DNA from: Gammaproteobacteria bacterium
Lineage (GTDB): Bacteria > Pseudomonadota > Gammaproteobacteria > Pseudomonadales > Halieaceae
NCBI GenBank assembly: GCA_030427485.1
Contig: JAUICG010000021.1
Location: 34,065 to 98,064, forward strand
Reading direction: 5' to 3'
DNA length: 64,000 nt
The notes beneath the pieces are model-generated. The model was not told the DNA's origin and did no database searches. It saw nothing but the letters and a program-made list of their open reading frames with translations. The position numbers and the translations under genes are program-made. Shown one piece after another: positions 1 to 9,181 of the stretch; position 1 is the stretch's first letter; every line of letters begins with the position of its first letter.

Positions 1-1355
1 TCGTCAGGCGGGCGGTAGAAACTCAGGGACCCGGTTTCCTCATCGGACAAGGGCAGGCGGAAACGGTCGCGAAACGCCAGCAAATCCTCGCGGCCCAGTT
101 TCTTCTGTTGGTGGGTGGTCATCTTGCCCTGGCCGGAATCGCCCATGCCATAGCCTTTCTTGGTCTGCGCCAGAATGACCGTCGGTCGACCGCGGTGACG
201 CGCGGCCACCGCGTAGGCAGCATGGATCTTTACCAGGTCGTGGCCCCCTCGTTTCAGCCGATCGATCTGGTCATCGGTCAGGCCCTCGGCGAGGCGCGCC
301 AGCGCGACATTCTGGCCGAAAAAGTTGTCCCGGTTGTAGCGCCCGTCCTTGGCGGCGAAGGTCTGGAACTGGCCGTCCACGGTATCGGCGAAAGCCCGCA
401 CCAGTGCGCCATCCGTGTCGCGCGCCAACAGCCCGTCCCAGTCCGAGCCCCAGACCAGTTTGATCACGTTCCAGCCAGCGCCGCTGAACAGGGCTTCCAG
501 TTCATCGATGATACGGCCGTTACCGCGCACCGGGCCGTCCAGCCGTTGCAGATTGCAGTTGACCACCCAGACCAGGTTGTCGAGGCCTTCTCGCGCCGCC
601 AGTGTCAATGCGGACATGCTTTCGGGCTCGTCCATCTCGCCGTCGCCGAACACGCCCCAGACCCGCTGTTCCGTCGTATCCCGCAACCCGCGATGCTGCA
701 GATAGCGCATAAACCGCGCCTGGTAGATGGAACTGATCGGCCCGATCCCCATCGAGCCGGTGGGAAACTGCCAGAAGTCCGGCATCAGCCAGGGGTGCGG
801 GTAACTCGAGAGGCCACGAACGCCTCTGTGCGCCGCTGTGACCTCCTGCCGGTAATGCGCCAGGTCGTTTTCGGACAGCCGGCCCTCGAGAAAGGCCCGG
901 GCATACACACCGGGCGCCGAATGCGGCTGGTAGAACACCAGATCGCCGCCGAAGGTCTCGGTACGGGCGCGGAAGAAGTGATTGAATCCGACCTCGAACA
1001 GATCGGCAGCGCTGGCGTAGCTGGCAATGTGCCCGCCGAGTTCGCCGTAGGCCTCGTTGGCACGCACCACCATCGCGAGCGCGTTCCAGCGCATCAGGGA
1101 TACCAGGCGCTCTTCCAGGGCGAGATCGCCAGGAAATTCCGGCTGCCGGGTCACCGGAATGGTATTGACGTAAGGCGTACCGTGCACCGGCTGCCAGCCG
1201 ATGCCGGGGTCCCTGGCAATCTGCGCTACCGCATCGAGAATCTGGCGCGCCCGCTCGGGGCCCGCATGGGCCACCAGGGACTGGAATGCCTCGCACCACT
1301 CGGCCTGTTCATGGGCATCGTCTTTTGTCGTTGCGTAGCCTTCACTAGCCTGCAT
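1..1355 (-). CDS. aceE: Pyruvate dehydrogenase E1 (homodimeric AceE type), N-terminal part, runs off left edge
   Basis: Thiamine-diphosphate E1 of a 2-oxoacid dehydrogenase complex, which decarboxylates the 2-oxoacid and passes the acyl group to the E2 lipoyl domain. The visible 451 residues align well with the first half of AceE (about 890 aa in full): GGHIASYASAADLFEVGFNH, FFRARTE and VYARAFLEGRLS blocks, and the ThDP signature GDGEMDEPES near residue 236 with NCNLQRLDG near 264. ATG at 1355 lies only 4 bp after the upstream GST stop, so it is the distal gene of a catabolic operon and not part of the usual aceEF pair (inference). It may be the housekeeping enzyme or a paralogue such as MdeB (2-oxobutyrate dehydrogenase). 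The C-terminus is outside the window. Confidence 0.93.
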   Translation of the reverse strand, partial: MQASEGYATTKDDAHEQAEWCEAFQSLVAHAGPERARQILDAVAQIARDPGIGWQPVHGTPYVNTIPVTRQPEFPGDLALEERLVSLMRWNALAMVVRANEAYGELGGHIASYASAADLFEVGFNHFFRARTETFGGDLVFYQPHSAPGVYARAFLEGRLSENDLAHYRQEVTAAHRGVRGLSSYPHPWLMPDFWQFPTGSMGIGPISSIYQARFMRYLQHRGLRDTTEQRVWGVFGDGEMDEPESMSALTLAAREGLDNLVWVVNCNLQRLDGPVRGNGRIIDELEALFSGAGWNVIKLVWGSDWDGLLARDTDGALVRAFADTVDGQFQTFAAKDGRYNRDNFFGQNVALARLAEGLTDDQIDRLKRGGHDLVKIHAAYAVAARHRGRPTVILAQTKKGYGMGDSGQGKMTTHQQKKLGREDLLAFRDRFRLPLSDEETGSLSFYRPPD

Positions 1356-1359
1356 AGCG

Positions 1360-2007
1360 TTACAGACCCAGCTTTTCGCTGGATTCCTCTTCTTCCTTCA
1401 GCATCGCAACGAAAGCGGGCAGTTGCTGCAGCCTCTGCGGCAATTCAGTGAGCCGCGGGAACGGCGTGCAATCGAATCCCCCCTTGAGCGCCACGCTCCA
1501 GGCCCAATTCAGGTAGACATCGATGATGCACGGTTCCCCAAGCCACCAGTCCTGTCGCTGCAATCGCTCCTCGGCAACGCTGAACGTTTTCGTGCCCAGC
1601 GACATGGCCATCTCTCGCACACCCTCGGTCTCGCCAGCGGTAAGCCGCGCCGGGTTGATCATGCCGCGCACGATCGGGTGCAGCGTGCTGCTGCAGAACG
1701 ACAATCCCGAGATCACCTCGGCCCGATCACGCGGGGATACTATCGCGGGGAAGATACCGCAGTCTGGCCGCAGCGCCGCGAGGTAGGTGAGAATACCCAT
1801 GTTCTCACCCAATCCGACGCCGTCAATCAGCATATACGGCACCTTCGCCATCCGGTTCACCGCTTCATACGCGCCAGTCTTGTGCTCCCCGGCGTAGAGA
1901 TTCACCAGTTCGAGCTTATACTTCAGGCCCGTCATCTCCAGTGCACAGACGGTGACCTGCGAGCATGCCGCGGGACAGTGGTAGAGGATGATATCGGGGT
2001 CACTCAT
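1360..2007 (-). CDS. Glutathione S-transferase family protein
   Basis: A 215-aa cytosolic GST-like protein. The N-terminal thioredoxin fold starts with the strand IILYHCPAACSQ, where the CS pair could supply the catalytic residue, and has the cis-Pro signature VPYM near residue 57. The acidic pair that normally binds the gamma-glutamyl group is replaced by GENMGILTYL, which resembles beta-class GSTs. The helical C-terminal domain follows. ATG at 2007 has an AAGGAACG ribosome-binding site. It sits between an amidohydrolase and the AceE-like gene in a tight minus-strand operon. GSTs in aromatic catabolic operons often do isomerisation, dehalogenation or ether cleavage with glutathione. The substrate here is unknown. 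Confidence 0.88.
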   Translation of the reverse strand: MSDPDIILYHCPAACSQVTVCALEMTGLKYKLELVNLYAGEHKTGAYEAVNRMAKVPYMLIDGVGLGENMGILTYLAALRPDCGIFPAIVSPRDRAEVISGLSFCSSTLHPIVRGMINPARLTAGETEGVREMAMSLGTKTFSVAEERLQRQDWWLGEPCIIDVYLNWAWSVALKGGFDCTPFPRLTELPQRLQQLPAFVAMLKEEEESSEKLGL

Positions 2008-2030
2008 GGCGTTCGTTCCTTTGCTGGTTT

Positions 2031-3167
2031 TCAGCCCTGTGCGGACGGGTGATCCGCCGGCGCAATATGAAACAACGCCTGGGCATTGAGGTGGGTCACC
2101 CTGCTGAGCTGTTCAGGGGTCAAGCTGCTTGTCCTGATAAAGGTAACCGCCTCCTCCGTACGCTCGTACGGATAGTCGATGGCGAACATCACGCGCTCTG
2201 CGCCGAGTCGTTCAACACAGTAGTTGAGCACCGCATGGTCGTTCATGCCACTGGTGCTCAGGTAAAAATTCGACTGGAAATACTCGCTGGGCAGGCGTTG
2301 CAAGGGCGTGATACCCAGCGCGTCAAAGCCACCACGGCGCCGGATATTCTGGTAGCGATTGTCCAGCCGACCCAGCCAGTACGGAATCCCTTCACCCATA
2401 TGGCCGAGGACAACGCGCAATCGGGGGTAACGATCAAAGACACCGCTCATGATCATGCGTACCGCGTGCAGCGAACACTCCGCCTGGAAACCCCAGAGCG
2501 CGCCCATCATGCCGTAATCGTTGTAGGGTTCGAGCATCGCATCGGGGGGGAAAGTCGGGTGCAGATAGAGCGGAGCGTCGAATGCGACCGCGGCCTCGAA
2601 AATCGGCGCATACCCGGGGTCATCCAGAAACGCGCCGTGAGTGTGGGAATTGATGATCACGCCGCTCAGGCCGAGCGTTGTCATCGCACGTTCAATTTCC
2701 CGCGCCGCGGCGTCGGGTGATTGCGGCGCAACGGCGGCGAGTCCGGCAAAGCGCGTAGGGCGTGCCGCCACCTGCTCGGCCAGCATGTCGTTGGCGAGCA
2801 TCGCGAGTTCGCTCCCGAGTTCGGCACCGAAGGCCTGCACGCCGGGCGCGGTGATACTCACCACCTCCATATCGACAGCGTACTCGTCCATATCCGCCAA
2901 GCGTACGTCGAAATCGGATAACTGACGAACCACCGCCGGCTTCTCATAGTACATTTTCAGGTAGCGGCTAACCGGTGTATCAATCCGCCTGGCGATTTTC
3001 AGGTATTCCTCGAAATACCGCGGCGGCGCGAAAGCCTCCTCGACGGCAATCAGGCGTTGTGCTTTTACTTGCGGTACTGCTGCCTGCTGCGCACGCGCGC
3101 CAGCTGCGGCCGACGCCAGCAGCGCGGCCGAACCCGCCAGGAATTTTCTACGTCCGATCGTATCCAT
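2031..3167 (-). CDS. Tat-exported amidohydrolase, ACMSD / dihydroxybenzoate decarboxylase-like
   Basis: A 378-aa amidohydrolase-2 family protein (ACMSD, gamma-resorcylate and 2,3-dihydroxybenzoate decarboxylases). The N-terminus is a twin-arginine signal, GRRKFLAGSAALLASAAAGA, with a likely cleavage after ARA, so it should act in the periplasm. Candidate metal ligands are the VEEAF motif (residues 42-46), H203 in YLHPTFPP, H256 in LGHMGEG and D331 in FAIDYPYE. EEAF rather than EEH resembles the 2,3-dihydroxybenzoate decarboxylase branch as I remember it. ATG at 3167 has a GGAG ribosome-binding site and lies 15 bp after the molybdenum hydroxylase gene. It is probably a non-oxidative decarboxylase or ring-product hydrolase. 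The exact substrate cannot be read from sequence. Confidence 0.87.
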   Translation of the reverse strand: MDTIGRRKFLAGSAALLASAAAGARAQQAAVPQVKAQRLIAVEEAFAPPRYFEEYLKIARRIDTPVSRYLKMYYEKPAVVRQLSDFDVRLADMDEYAVDMEVVSITAPGVQAFGAELGSELAMLANDMLAEQVAARPTRFAGLAAVAPQSPDAAAREIERAMTTLGLSGVIINSHTHGAFLDDPGYAPIFEAAVAFDAPLYLHPTFPPDAMLEPYNDYGMMGALWGFQAECSLHAVRMIMSGVFDRYPRLRVVLGHMGEGIPYWLGRLDNRYQNIRRRGGFDALGITPLQRLPSEYFQSNFYLSTSGMNDHAVLNYCVERLGAERVMFAIDYPYERTEEAVTFIRTSSLTPEQLSRVTHLNAQALFHIAPADHPSAQG

Positions 3168-3182
3168 AGCGATTCTCCGTGT

Positions 3183-5417
3183 TCACACCGCGCCGCCGTC
3201 GTCCAGCATCGCCAGCTTGATGTTACTGCTGTTAAACGGCATATGCCGCAGGCGCTTCCCGGTCAGTGCCGCAAACGCATTGGCAATCGCCGGGCCGGTG
3301 AAGGGGAGACCGATTTCTCCGATGCCGGTGGGCGGTGCTTCACTCGCAATCATCCGTATTGCTATCTCCGGGGTATCAGCCATTCTCAGAATTTCATAGT
3401 CACCAAAATTCGATTGGTGCACCGCACCGGATTTCACCGACACGGTTTCCAGCAACGCACTGCTGATGCCCTGAATGATCGCGCCCTCCATCTGCGCGAT
3501 CGCATTGTCCGGCTGCACAATAATACCGGCGTCAACTGCCAGCCAGACACGGTGCACTCGGATTCTAGCTGTGTCTTCCACCAGGGAAATTTCGACTACC
3601 CCCGCTGTCAGGGATTTCTGATGCTCGCTGAAGGCAAGACCCAGGGCCCGGCCCGGGGCTGTCTCCTTGCCATAAGGCGACATATCCACCGCTTCATCCA
3701 GCACTTTCAGTGCACGCGGCGAATCACGCAACAGCTTGCGTCGCAACTGATAAGGATCCTCTTTGCGAGCCGTGGCTATCTCATCGATAAATGACTCGAT
3801 GGCAAATTTGTTGGGGGCGTAGCCCACTGACCGCCAGTGCTTGGTCTTCATCCCACTGCGCATTTCCAGCAGGTCTATTGCCTGGTTCGGAATCGCGTAG
3901 AACGGAATTTTCGCACCTGTGGCCACGATGCTGGCGTTGTCGCCCACTACCCGGTGGCGCCAGCCGGTGATGTTGCCGTCGGCATCGACTCCGGCCTCCA
4001 TACGCTGCAGGCTCATCGGTCGAAACATGCCATTGCGTATATCGTCTTCACGACTCCAAACCAGTTTGACCGGGACTTTGGCTTGCTGCGCCAATTGCAC
4101 GGCCTCCAGCCCGAAATCGTGCCAGGAGCGTCGACCAAAGCCGCCCCCCAGATAGCGCGCATGAATCGTCACCTTCGCGATATCGATGCCAAGCAGCGTC
4201 GCCACCTCGGCGCGCAAACCGCTGGGAAACTGGCTGCCAATCCACAGTTCGGCCCGCGGCACATCTCCCGATAGAGCCGCGACGGCATTCAGCGGCTCCA
4301 TCTGCGCATGGTAGACAAAATCATTCAGGTAGTCCGCGCGATAGATCGCGGCCGCTGACGCATCGGCTGCCGCGATGTCGCCCTTACTGTCGACCCGCTT
4401 AACGGGCGCGTCTCCTTTGGCCGCCTCACTCGCATAATGCTCGAACGCCGTATCACTATCGAATTTCTCCGCTGGTGCGTCTTTGCTCCACTCGACCTGC
4501 AGTTGCTGCCTGGCTTTCATCACCGCCGGAAGATTCTTCCCGACGATGCCGACACCGTGATCGAGCGGAATCACGGCGGAAATATCGGGCAGCGCGGCAA
4601 TCACCTCCCGGTTGAATGCCAGCGGAGAACTGCCCGCTACCGGGGCCCGCTGAATCATCCCGAACTGCATGCCCGGCAGATCCACATCAATGGCAAACTC
4701 GGCGCTACCGTCCACTTTACCTCGAAGATCCCTGCGCAGAATCGATTTTCCGATCAGGCGAAACTCACCAACCGGTTTAAGGCGCAGCTCCTGCGCCTCC
4801 GGCAGCGCCTGGGGCACTTTAGCGTGCTGCGCAATCTCCCCGTAACCCAGCCTTCTGCCGCTGGCGGGGTGCAGCACAGCACCCGGAGTCGTACTCAGCG
4901 ACGCCAGCGCCACCCCCAATTGTTCGGCGGCATTGACGAGCAGTACGTGACGCACCTGCGCACCGGCTATTCGCAATCGGTCAAAATAAGCCTCCACCGA
5001 GAAGCTGCCCACGGTCAGCATCATCATCCTGCCGTGGATCGCATCGTGGCCGTAGATATCTGGTTCGATCGGCGAGTACGCTATAGCGACCTTGTCCCAG
5101 TCGGCGTCCATCTCCTCCGCCACAATCAGCGGCAGGGCGGTGGAAGATCCCTGGCCCATTTCGGCGACAGGATTGTAAATGGTGACCACACCCGCAGCAT
5201 CGATGCGCACCCAGGCCGAGATCCCGGCTCCGATTCCCGCGCCCTCTTTCGCGGAGCCACCAGACGGCGCAGCGCCGAGCGCGAGCGCAAAGCTGAGACC
5301 GGCACTGCCCTGGAGAAACCGGCGTCGACTGATACCCGAGTAAGCCGGCGCGCTGCTCTCACAGGCACCGATGCCTGACGGCACACCGGTTCCGCAGCTC
5401 AACTCACTCGCTTTCAC
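3183..5417 (-). CDS. Molybdopterin-binding large subunit, xanthine dehydrogenase family (IorB / aldehyde oxidase-like)
   Basis: Large catalytic subunit of a two-component molybdenum hydroxylase (isoquinoline 1-oxidoreductase / membrane aldehyde dehydrogenase type), which oxidises N-heterocycles or aldehydes using water as oxygen donor. The start is taken as GTG 5417, giving GTGA overlap with the small-subunit stop and a 744-aa protein. The same frame stays open upstream to 5750 but there it only shadows the small subunit. A Tat signal, SRRRFLQGSAG, lies at residues 30-40. Family blocks include AEMGQGSSTALPLIVAEEMD, GGGFGRRSWHDFGLEAVQLA and the C-terminal GIGEIGLPFTGPAIANA carrying the conserved active-site Glu. 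The Tat motif implies the folded complex is exported with its FeS partner. Confidence 0.92.
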   Translation of the reverse strand: MKASELSCGTGVPSGIGACESSAPAYSGISRRRFLQGSAGLSFALALGAAPSGGSAKEGAGIGAGISAWVRIDAAGVVTIYNPVAEMGQGSSTALPLIVAEEMDADWDKVAIAYSPIEPDIYGHDAIHGRMMMLTVGSFSVEAYFDRLRIAGAQVRHVLLVNAAEQLGVALASLSTTPGAVLHPASGRRLGYGEIAQHAKVPQALPEAQELRLKPVGEFRLIGKSILRRDLRGKVDGSAEFAIDVDLPGMQFGMIQRAPVAGSSPLAFNREVIAALPDISAVIPLDHGVGIVGKNLPAVMKARQQLQVEWSKDAPAEKFDSDTAFEHYASEAAKGDAPVKRVDSKGDIAAADASAAAIYRADYLNDFVYHAQMEPLNAVAALSGDVPRAELWIGSQFPSGLRAEVATLLGIDIAKVTIHARYLGGGFGRRSWHDFGLEAVQLAQQAKVPVKLVWSREDDIRNGMFRPMSLQRMEAGVDADGNITGWRHRVVGDNASIVATGAKIPFYAIPNQAIDLLEMRSGMKTKHWRSVGYAPNKFAIESFIDEIATARKEDPYQLRRKLLRDSPRALKVLDEAVDMSPYGKETAPGRALGLAFSEHQKSLTAGVVEISLVEDTARIRVHRVWLAVDAGIIVQPDNAIAQMEGAIIQGISSALLETVSVKSGAVHQSNFGDYEILRMADTPEIAIRMIASEAPPTGIGEIGLPFTGPAIANAFAALTGKRLRHMPFNSSNIKLAMLDDGGAV

Positions 5418-5875
5418 GACGCCTGTCCACCGGCTGCGGCCGCCCTGTGGATTGCCGCGCGGACACGCCCATAGGTGCCGCAGCGACACAAGTTGGTCAT
5501 TGCCCGGTTGATGTCTGCGTCGGTGGGTGTGGGATTCCTGTGGAGTAAGTCCACCGCCGCCATGATCATTCCCGACTGGCAGTAGCCGCACTGCGGCACG
5601 GATTCCTCTATCCACGCTGCCTGTACCGCCCGACCCGCAATGCCTTCGATACCCTCGATGGTGACGACAGACATGCCCGCCGCGGCACTCGCAGGAATCA
5701 GGCAGGAGCGCGTCAGATTGCCGCTCAGGTGCACCGAACAAGCGCCGCACTGGCCGACACCACAGCCGAATTTGGTACCCTTCAAACCGGCACTGTCGCG
5801 GATGACCCAGAGCAACGGGGTTTCCGGGTCGCCTTTAAACACCGTTGCCTGTCCATTGATGGTAAATTCAATCAT
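5414..5875 (-). CDS. [2Fe-2S] small subunit of molybdenum hydroxylase (IorA-like)
   Basis: A 153-aa electron-transfer subunit with two [2Fe-2S] domains. The plant-ferredoxin-type N-terminal site is GCGVGQCGACSVHL (about residues 37-50) with its last Cys in LTRSCL. The C-terminal four-helix domain has PQCGYCQSGMIMA and NLCRCGTYGRVRAAI. Length and order match IorA / aldehyde oxidoreductase gamma subunits. It has no signal peptide, so it would need to be exported together with the Tat-tagged large subunit. ATG at 5875 follows the alpha/beta hydrolase gene by 14 bp. The start of the large subunit overlaps its stop, which suggests translational coupling. Confidence 0.94.
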   Translation of the reverse strand: MIEFTINGQATVFKGDPETPLLWVIRDSAGLKGTKFGCGVGQCGACSVHLSGNLTRSCLIPASAAAGMSVVTIEGIEGIAGRAVQAAWIEESVPQCGYCQSGMIMAAVDLLHRNPTPTDADINRAMTNLCRCGTYGRVRAAIHRAAAAGGQAS

Positions 5876-5889
5876 GGTCCGCCCGCTGG

Positions 5890-6693
5890 TTACAGGTAAT
5901 CGCTGAAACGTTTCCGCAGGAACGCCGCGTACTCATCGGGGCATGTCAGGTCTGGCCGATGCGCGCAGTCAAACCATTTGACAGGCCTGTCGCCGCGCAT
6001 TGCGGTTTCCCTGTTTGCATGGACCAGCCATGCCGGACTCCATGTGCCCACCGTGAAATCCACCGGCGGCATCAGCCTGAAATCCTCGGCTGAATAGCTG
6101 TCGCCATCCACGCATCCCAGATAGTACCGGGACCAGAACTGCGCATTGCGTTCAATCCGCTGCCGACATTGCGGGGAAAGTGCGGTCACCGCATCGGCAT
6201 TCCCGATAAGAACATCTATGGGCTTTATGCCATCCGTGAGATGCGGCCCGAAGGACATCAGGTTTTTGAAATACTCGAAGCCAGAACCCGGTAGCGGCGC
6301 ATCGCCCTGTAATGCGGCTTCGTGCACGATGATGTTGCGAACCAGGCGCGGGTGGTATTTACCGAGTGCCAGCGCCGCCTGGCCGCCCGAACTGCAGCCG
6401 TACACGCCGACTTTTTGCAACTCCAGCGCCGCAACCAAACCCGCCACGTCGTCCGCCAGCTTGCGAGGAGTGACCGGACCCGGGTCGGGATCTGGCGAGC
6501 GACAGGCTCCGCGCATATCAAAGGTCAGGGTCGTAAACTGATCCGCCAGGCGGCTTGCCAGCGCGTCATAGGGCTCACAGTCATTCGATCCATCGGGTAT
6601 CAGCACGACAGCCGGCCCGCTGCCGCGCATTTCGCAGTGAAACTCCATACCGTTCGAAGCAACCGTCAGTTCTCGCTTAGTCATGGCCGACAT
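5890..6693 (-). CDS. Alpha/beta-fold hydrolase
   Basis: A 267-aa single-domain alpha/beta hydrolase. Visible elements are the oxyanion strand AVVLIPDGSND, the nucleophile elbow VYGCSSGGQAAL (second Ser in GCSSG, about residue 101), an acid candidate in the C-terminal half, and the catalytic-His segment FDCAHRPDLTCPDEY near residue 246. The N-terminal strand pair ELTVASNGMEFHCEMRG is typical. It lies between the TonB receptor and the molybdenum hydroxylase genes. In such an operon an ester or C-C bond hydrolase is expected, but the sequence does not separate meta-cleavage hydrolases from carboxylesterases. ATG 6693 and ATG 6684 are both possible starts. Confidence 0.85.
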   Translation of the reverse strand: MSAMTKRELTVASNGMEFHCEMRGSGPAVVLIPDGSNDCEPYDALASRLADQFTTLTFDMRGACRSPDPDPGPVTPRKLADDVAGLVAALELQKVGVYGCSSGGQAALALGKYHPRLVRNIIVHEAALQGDAPLPGSGFEYFKNLMSFGPHLTDGIKPIDVLIGNADAVTALSPQCRQRIERNAQFWSRYYLGCVDGDSYSAEDFRLMPPVDFTVGTWSPAWLVHANRETAMRGDRPVKWFDCAHRPDLTCPDEYAAFLRKRFSDYL

Positions 6694-6741
6694 CGCCCGT
6701 TCTCATGGTGATACTCCGTACAGTGCCGCTATTCAACCGGA

Positions 6742-9123
6742 TCAAAAATTCATTGAGAAGCGCGCACCGTAGGTCATCGGCGCGCTCGTGCCATATACCA
6801 GCTGACCGCCTCCCGGGTGCGTGGGCGCAAATACCGGTGTGCGGTCGTCTTCAATATTGCGCACATACAGTGCAGCGGTCCAACGCTCGTCGGAAGGGCT
6901 TAAAGATATCGTGGCATTGGATTGCCAGAATGAATCCATTTTTTGTTCTGCCAGATATTCAAAGCCCACGTAACGGCTGGTCTTGTACTGCGTATCTGTA
7001 CCGATGACCAGATCGTAGCCATCCAACTCGAAGGTGTGCTGGATTGCGAGGTTGAGCGTCCAATCCGGCGAGTTGTAGCCCGGCTTGTCGGAGCAATCGA
7101 CGTCCAGAAAAGCCGGATCACTGGATGGGCCGACATTACAACCCGTGTTCGGCGGCAGGGCATCGTTACCCTCCTTGTAAACGAAGGTATCGTTCTGCGC
7201 ATCCAGGTACTGCACAATCACACTGGCCAGGGTGTTAGAGGTAATCAGGAATTTACTTTCGACCTCCGCGCCCTGAATGGTGGATTTGCCGATGTTCTCG
7301 ATAAACTGCCCGGTGTTGCCCTCTGCATCAACACCCACATGAGACACCTGCTGGTCTGTATACTCCCAATAGAAAACCTCGATATTCAACTGCAGGCGAT
7401 CGTCGAACAGCATGTTCTTTGATCCGAGCGTATAAGCGTCGAGATACTCCGGGTCGTAGGTTTCGAATCCTGCTGCACCGGAAAATCCTCCCGACCGGTA
7501 GCCGGTGGCATAACTGGCATACAGCAGTGATTCGGGCGCCACATCGTATTCTAGCGCCACACGATACGTCGTCTTGTCGGTGTCAAGATCATCGTTGGTA
7601 TCACCATCAAAGCGAACGGCAAGTGCGCCACCGCCTGCCTGGGTGGGCGGCTGTCCTGCCTCCGGGAAGGGAAAGGGCAACTCGGATACATTGTCCACCA
7701 GCGGATAGAGCGGCCCGTCGGGACAGGACCCCCTAAGCGGGGGGAAACAGACCAGCACGCCTCTGGTCGACAGGCTGTCAAAAGTCTTCTGGTCGTTGGT
7801 ATAGCGGGCACCACCCACGATACGAAACTCATCGGTGATATTGGCGATAAGCTGCGCAAACGGCGCGTAGGATTCTGTTTCCAGTTTTTGATCGAAAATA
7901 TCAACATAGCTCATCGCAAGCGTTAGCTGGGTGTCGACATCAATCTCTTCATCAAAGTAATAGAGCCCCAGAGTGTAGTCGAACATGCCGATGCGCTCGC
8001 CCGCGAAGCGAACCTCCAGGCTGTACTGTTCATCCGTTTCGTTATTGCGGTAAGGGAAACTCGCTGCGCTTGCCATGTAGTCCAGCTCGGATTTGCGCCA
8101 GGCGGGTATCACCGTGAACGTACCGATATCTGTTGACCAGTTGACCTCGGCATTCACGCCATAGTAACTATTATCCACGGTGGCATAGGGTGCCATCGCG
8201 TCAAAATTCCGGCCCGCCAACGGAACCAGAATCGTTTCGCGAAACGCCTGGGAATCATCGGTGTAAATGCCGTCTGAATCTGAAATGCCAGCCGGTACAA
8301 AGGTGAATGTGTCGGTCTGCGCGTCATAGGGGTATTTGCCTGCATAGTTAATGCCGCTGCCGTTGCCACCGGTGTTGGAGTAATCGGAAGCAATCCGCAC
8401 CGTCAGGTCTTCGTTGATATCCGTCTTGAACTGGGCACGAACGGACGCCGTATCATCATCGGATGTGCCATCGTCCAGATAGCCATCATGCTTTACGAAG
8501 GCGCCGGACAACCGCGCGGCGCTGTTATCGCCCAGGGGAATATTCAGCGCGGCCTCCGTATTTATTGACTCGTAGTTGCCATAGCTGGCAATGACCTGCC
8601 CGGAAAGGTCATCGTCGCCTATGACAGGTTGCACGGGAATGACGTTGATCGCGCCGCCGGTGGCGTTGCGTCCGTAGAGTGTACCCTGTGGACCTTTCAA
8701 TACTTCAACCCGGGCGAGATCATAGAACACGCCCGTAGTGGAGGACGGGCGAGCCACGTAAACGCCGTCATAGTTGAATGCCGTTGACGGATCACTGGTG
8801 GGAACCAGGGTGAAATTGCCGACACCGCGAATAAAAAGGCTGTTGCCCGTACTGGTTGTTACCACCGTGAGCGCCGGAACCAGTTCGCTCAAGCGGCCGA
8901 GCTGGGTTATCCCCGCCTCCACCAACTCATCACCGGAGACCGAAGCCACGGCGATGGCCGCATCCTGCAGGTTCTCCTCGCGGTGCTGGGCCGTGACGAT
9001 AACTTCTTCCAGCGCCACAGTGCTCTCGGCGGCCCAACCCGGCTGGGGCGCAGCCATGGTTATCGCCAAAGGAAGTAATGCCTGCGAAAAACCGGCGGGA
9101 CCACGATATTTGAACTTATTCAT
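6742..9123 (-). CDS. TonB-dependent outer-membrane receptor 1
   Basis: A 793-aa outer-membrane beta-barrel for energised uptake, probably of an aromatic substrate. The start is taken as ATG 9123 (MNKFKYRG) because AGGTGAAA lies just upstream; a methionine nine codons earlier has no such site. A signal peptide ends near AAPQPGWAA. A TonB-box-like EEVIVTAQHREENLQD precedes the plug, which contains NSLFIRGVGNF and VLKGPQGTLYGRNATGGAIN. The barrel ends on phenylalanine (FSMNF), as expected for BAM recognition. No iron-siderophore-specific feature is visible. It is second in the operon started by the flavin hydroxylase at 10840, 58 bp downstream of it. Confidence 0.95.
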   Translation of the reverse strand: MNKFKYRGPAGFSQALLPLAITMAAPQPGWAAESTVALEEVIVTAQHREENLQDAAIAVASVSGDELVEAGITQLGRLSELVPALTVVTTSTGNSLFIRGVGNFTLVPTSDPSTAFNYDGVYVARPSSTTGVFYDLARVEVLKGPQGTLYGRNATGGAINVIPVQPVIGDDDLSGQVIASYGNYESINTEAALNIPLGDNSAARLSGAFVKHDGYLDDGTSDDDTASVRAQFKTDINEDLTVRIASDYSNTGGNGSGINYAGKYPYDAQTDTFTFVPAGISDSDGIYTDDSQAFRETILVPLAGRNFDAMAPYATVDNSYYGVNAEVNWSTDIGTFTVIPAWRKSELDYMASAASFPYRNNETDEQYSLEVRFAGERIGMFDYTLGLYYFDEEIDVDTQLTLAMSYVDIFDQKLETESYAPFAQLIANITDEFRIVGGARYTNDQKTFDSLSTRGVLVCFPPLRGSCPDGPLYPLVDNVSELPFPFPEAGQPPTQAGGGALAVRFDGDTNDDLDTDKTTYRVALEYDVAPESLLYASYATGYRSGGFSGAAGFETYDPEYLDAYTLGSKNMLFDDRLQLNIEVFYWEYTDQQVSHVGVDAEGNTGQFIENIGKSTIQGAEVESKFLITSNTLASVIVQYLDAQNDTFVYKEGNDALPPNTGCNVGPSSDPAFLDVDCSDKPGYNSPDWTLNLAIQHTFELDGYDLVIGTDTQYKTSRYVGFEYLAEQKMDSFWQSNATISLSPSDERWTAALYVRNIEDDRTPVFAPTHPGGGQLVYGTSAPMTYGARFSMNF

Positions 9124-9181
9124 ACTTTCACCTTTTATAATGGAGCACATTCAATCTGTTGGTTAATGGAACGCTCGGTTG

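Noticed and set aside
108..1451. 447-codon open frame on the plus strand
   Set aside because: It is antisense to the AceE-like gene, whose protein matches a known family throughout. Long antisense frames are expected at this GC content.
2031..3167. Apparent loss of a metal-binding His in the amidohydrolase (EEAF instead of EEH)
   Set aside because: EEAF is, as I recall, normal in the 2,3-dihydroxybenzoate decarboxylase branch, so this is not evidence of an inactive enzyme.
5418..5750. 111-residue N-terminal extension of the molybdenum hydroxylase large subunit
   Set aside because: It is an out-of-frame shadow of the FeS subunit; GTG 5417 with GTGA overlap and a Tat signal shortly after gives the expected start.
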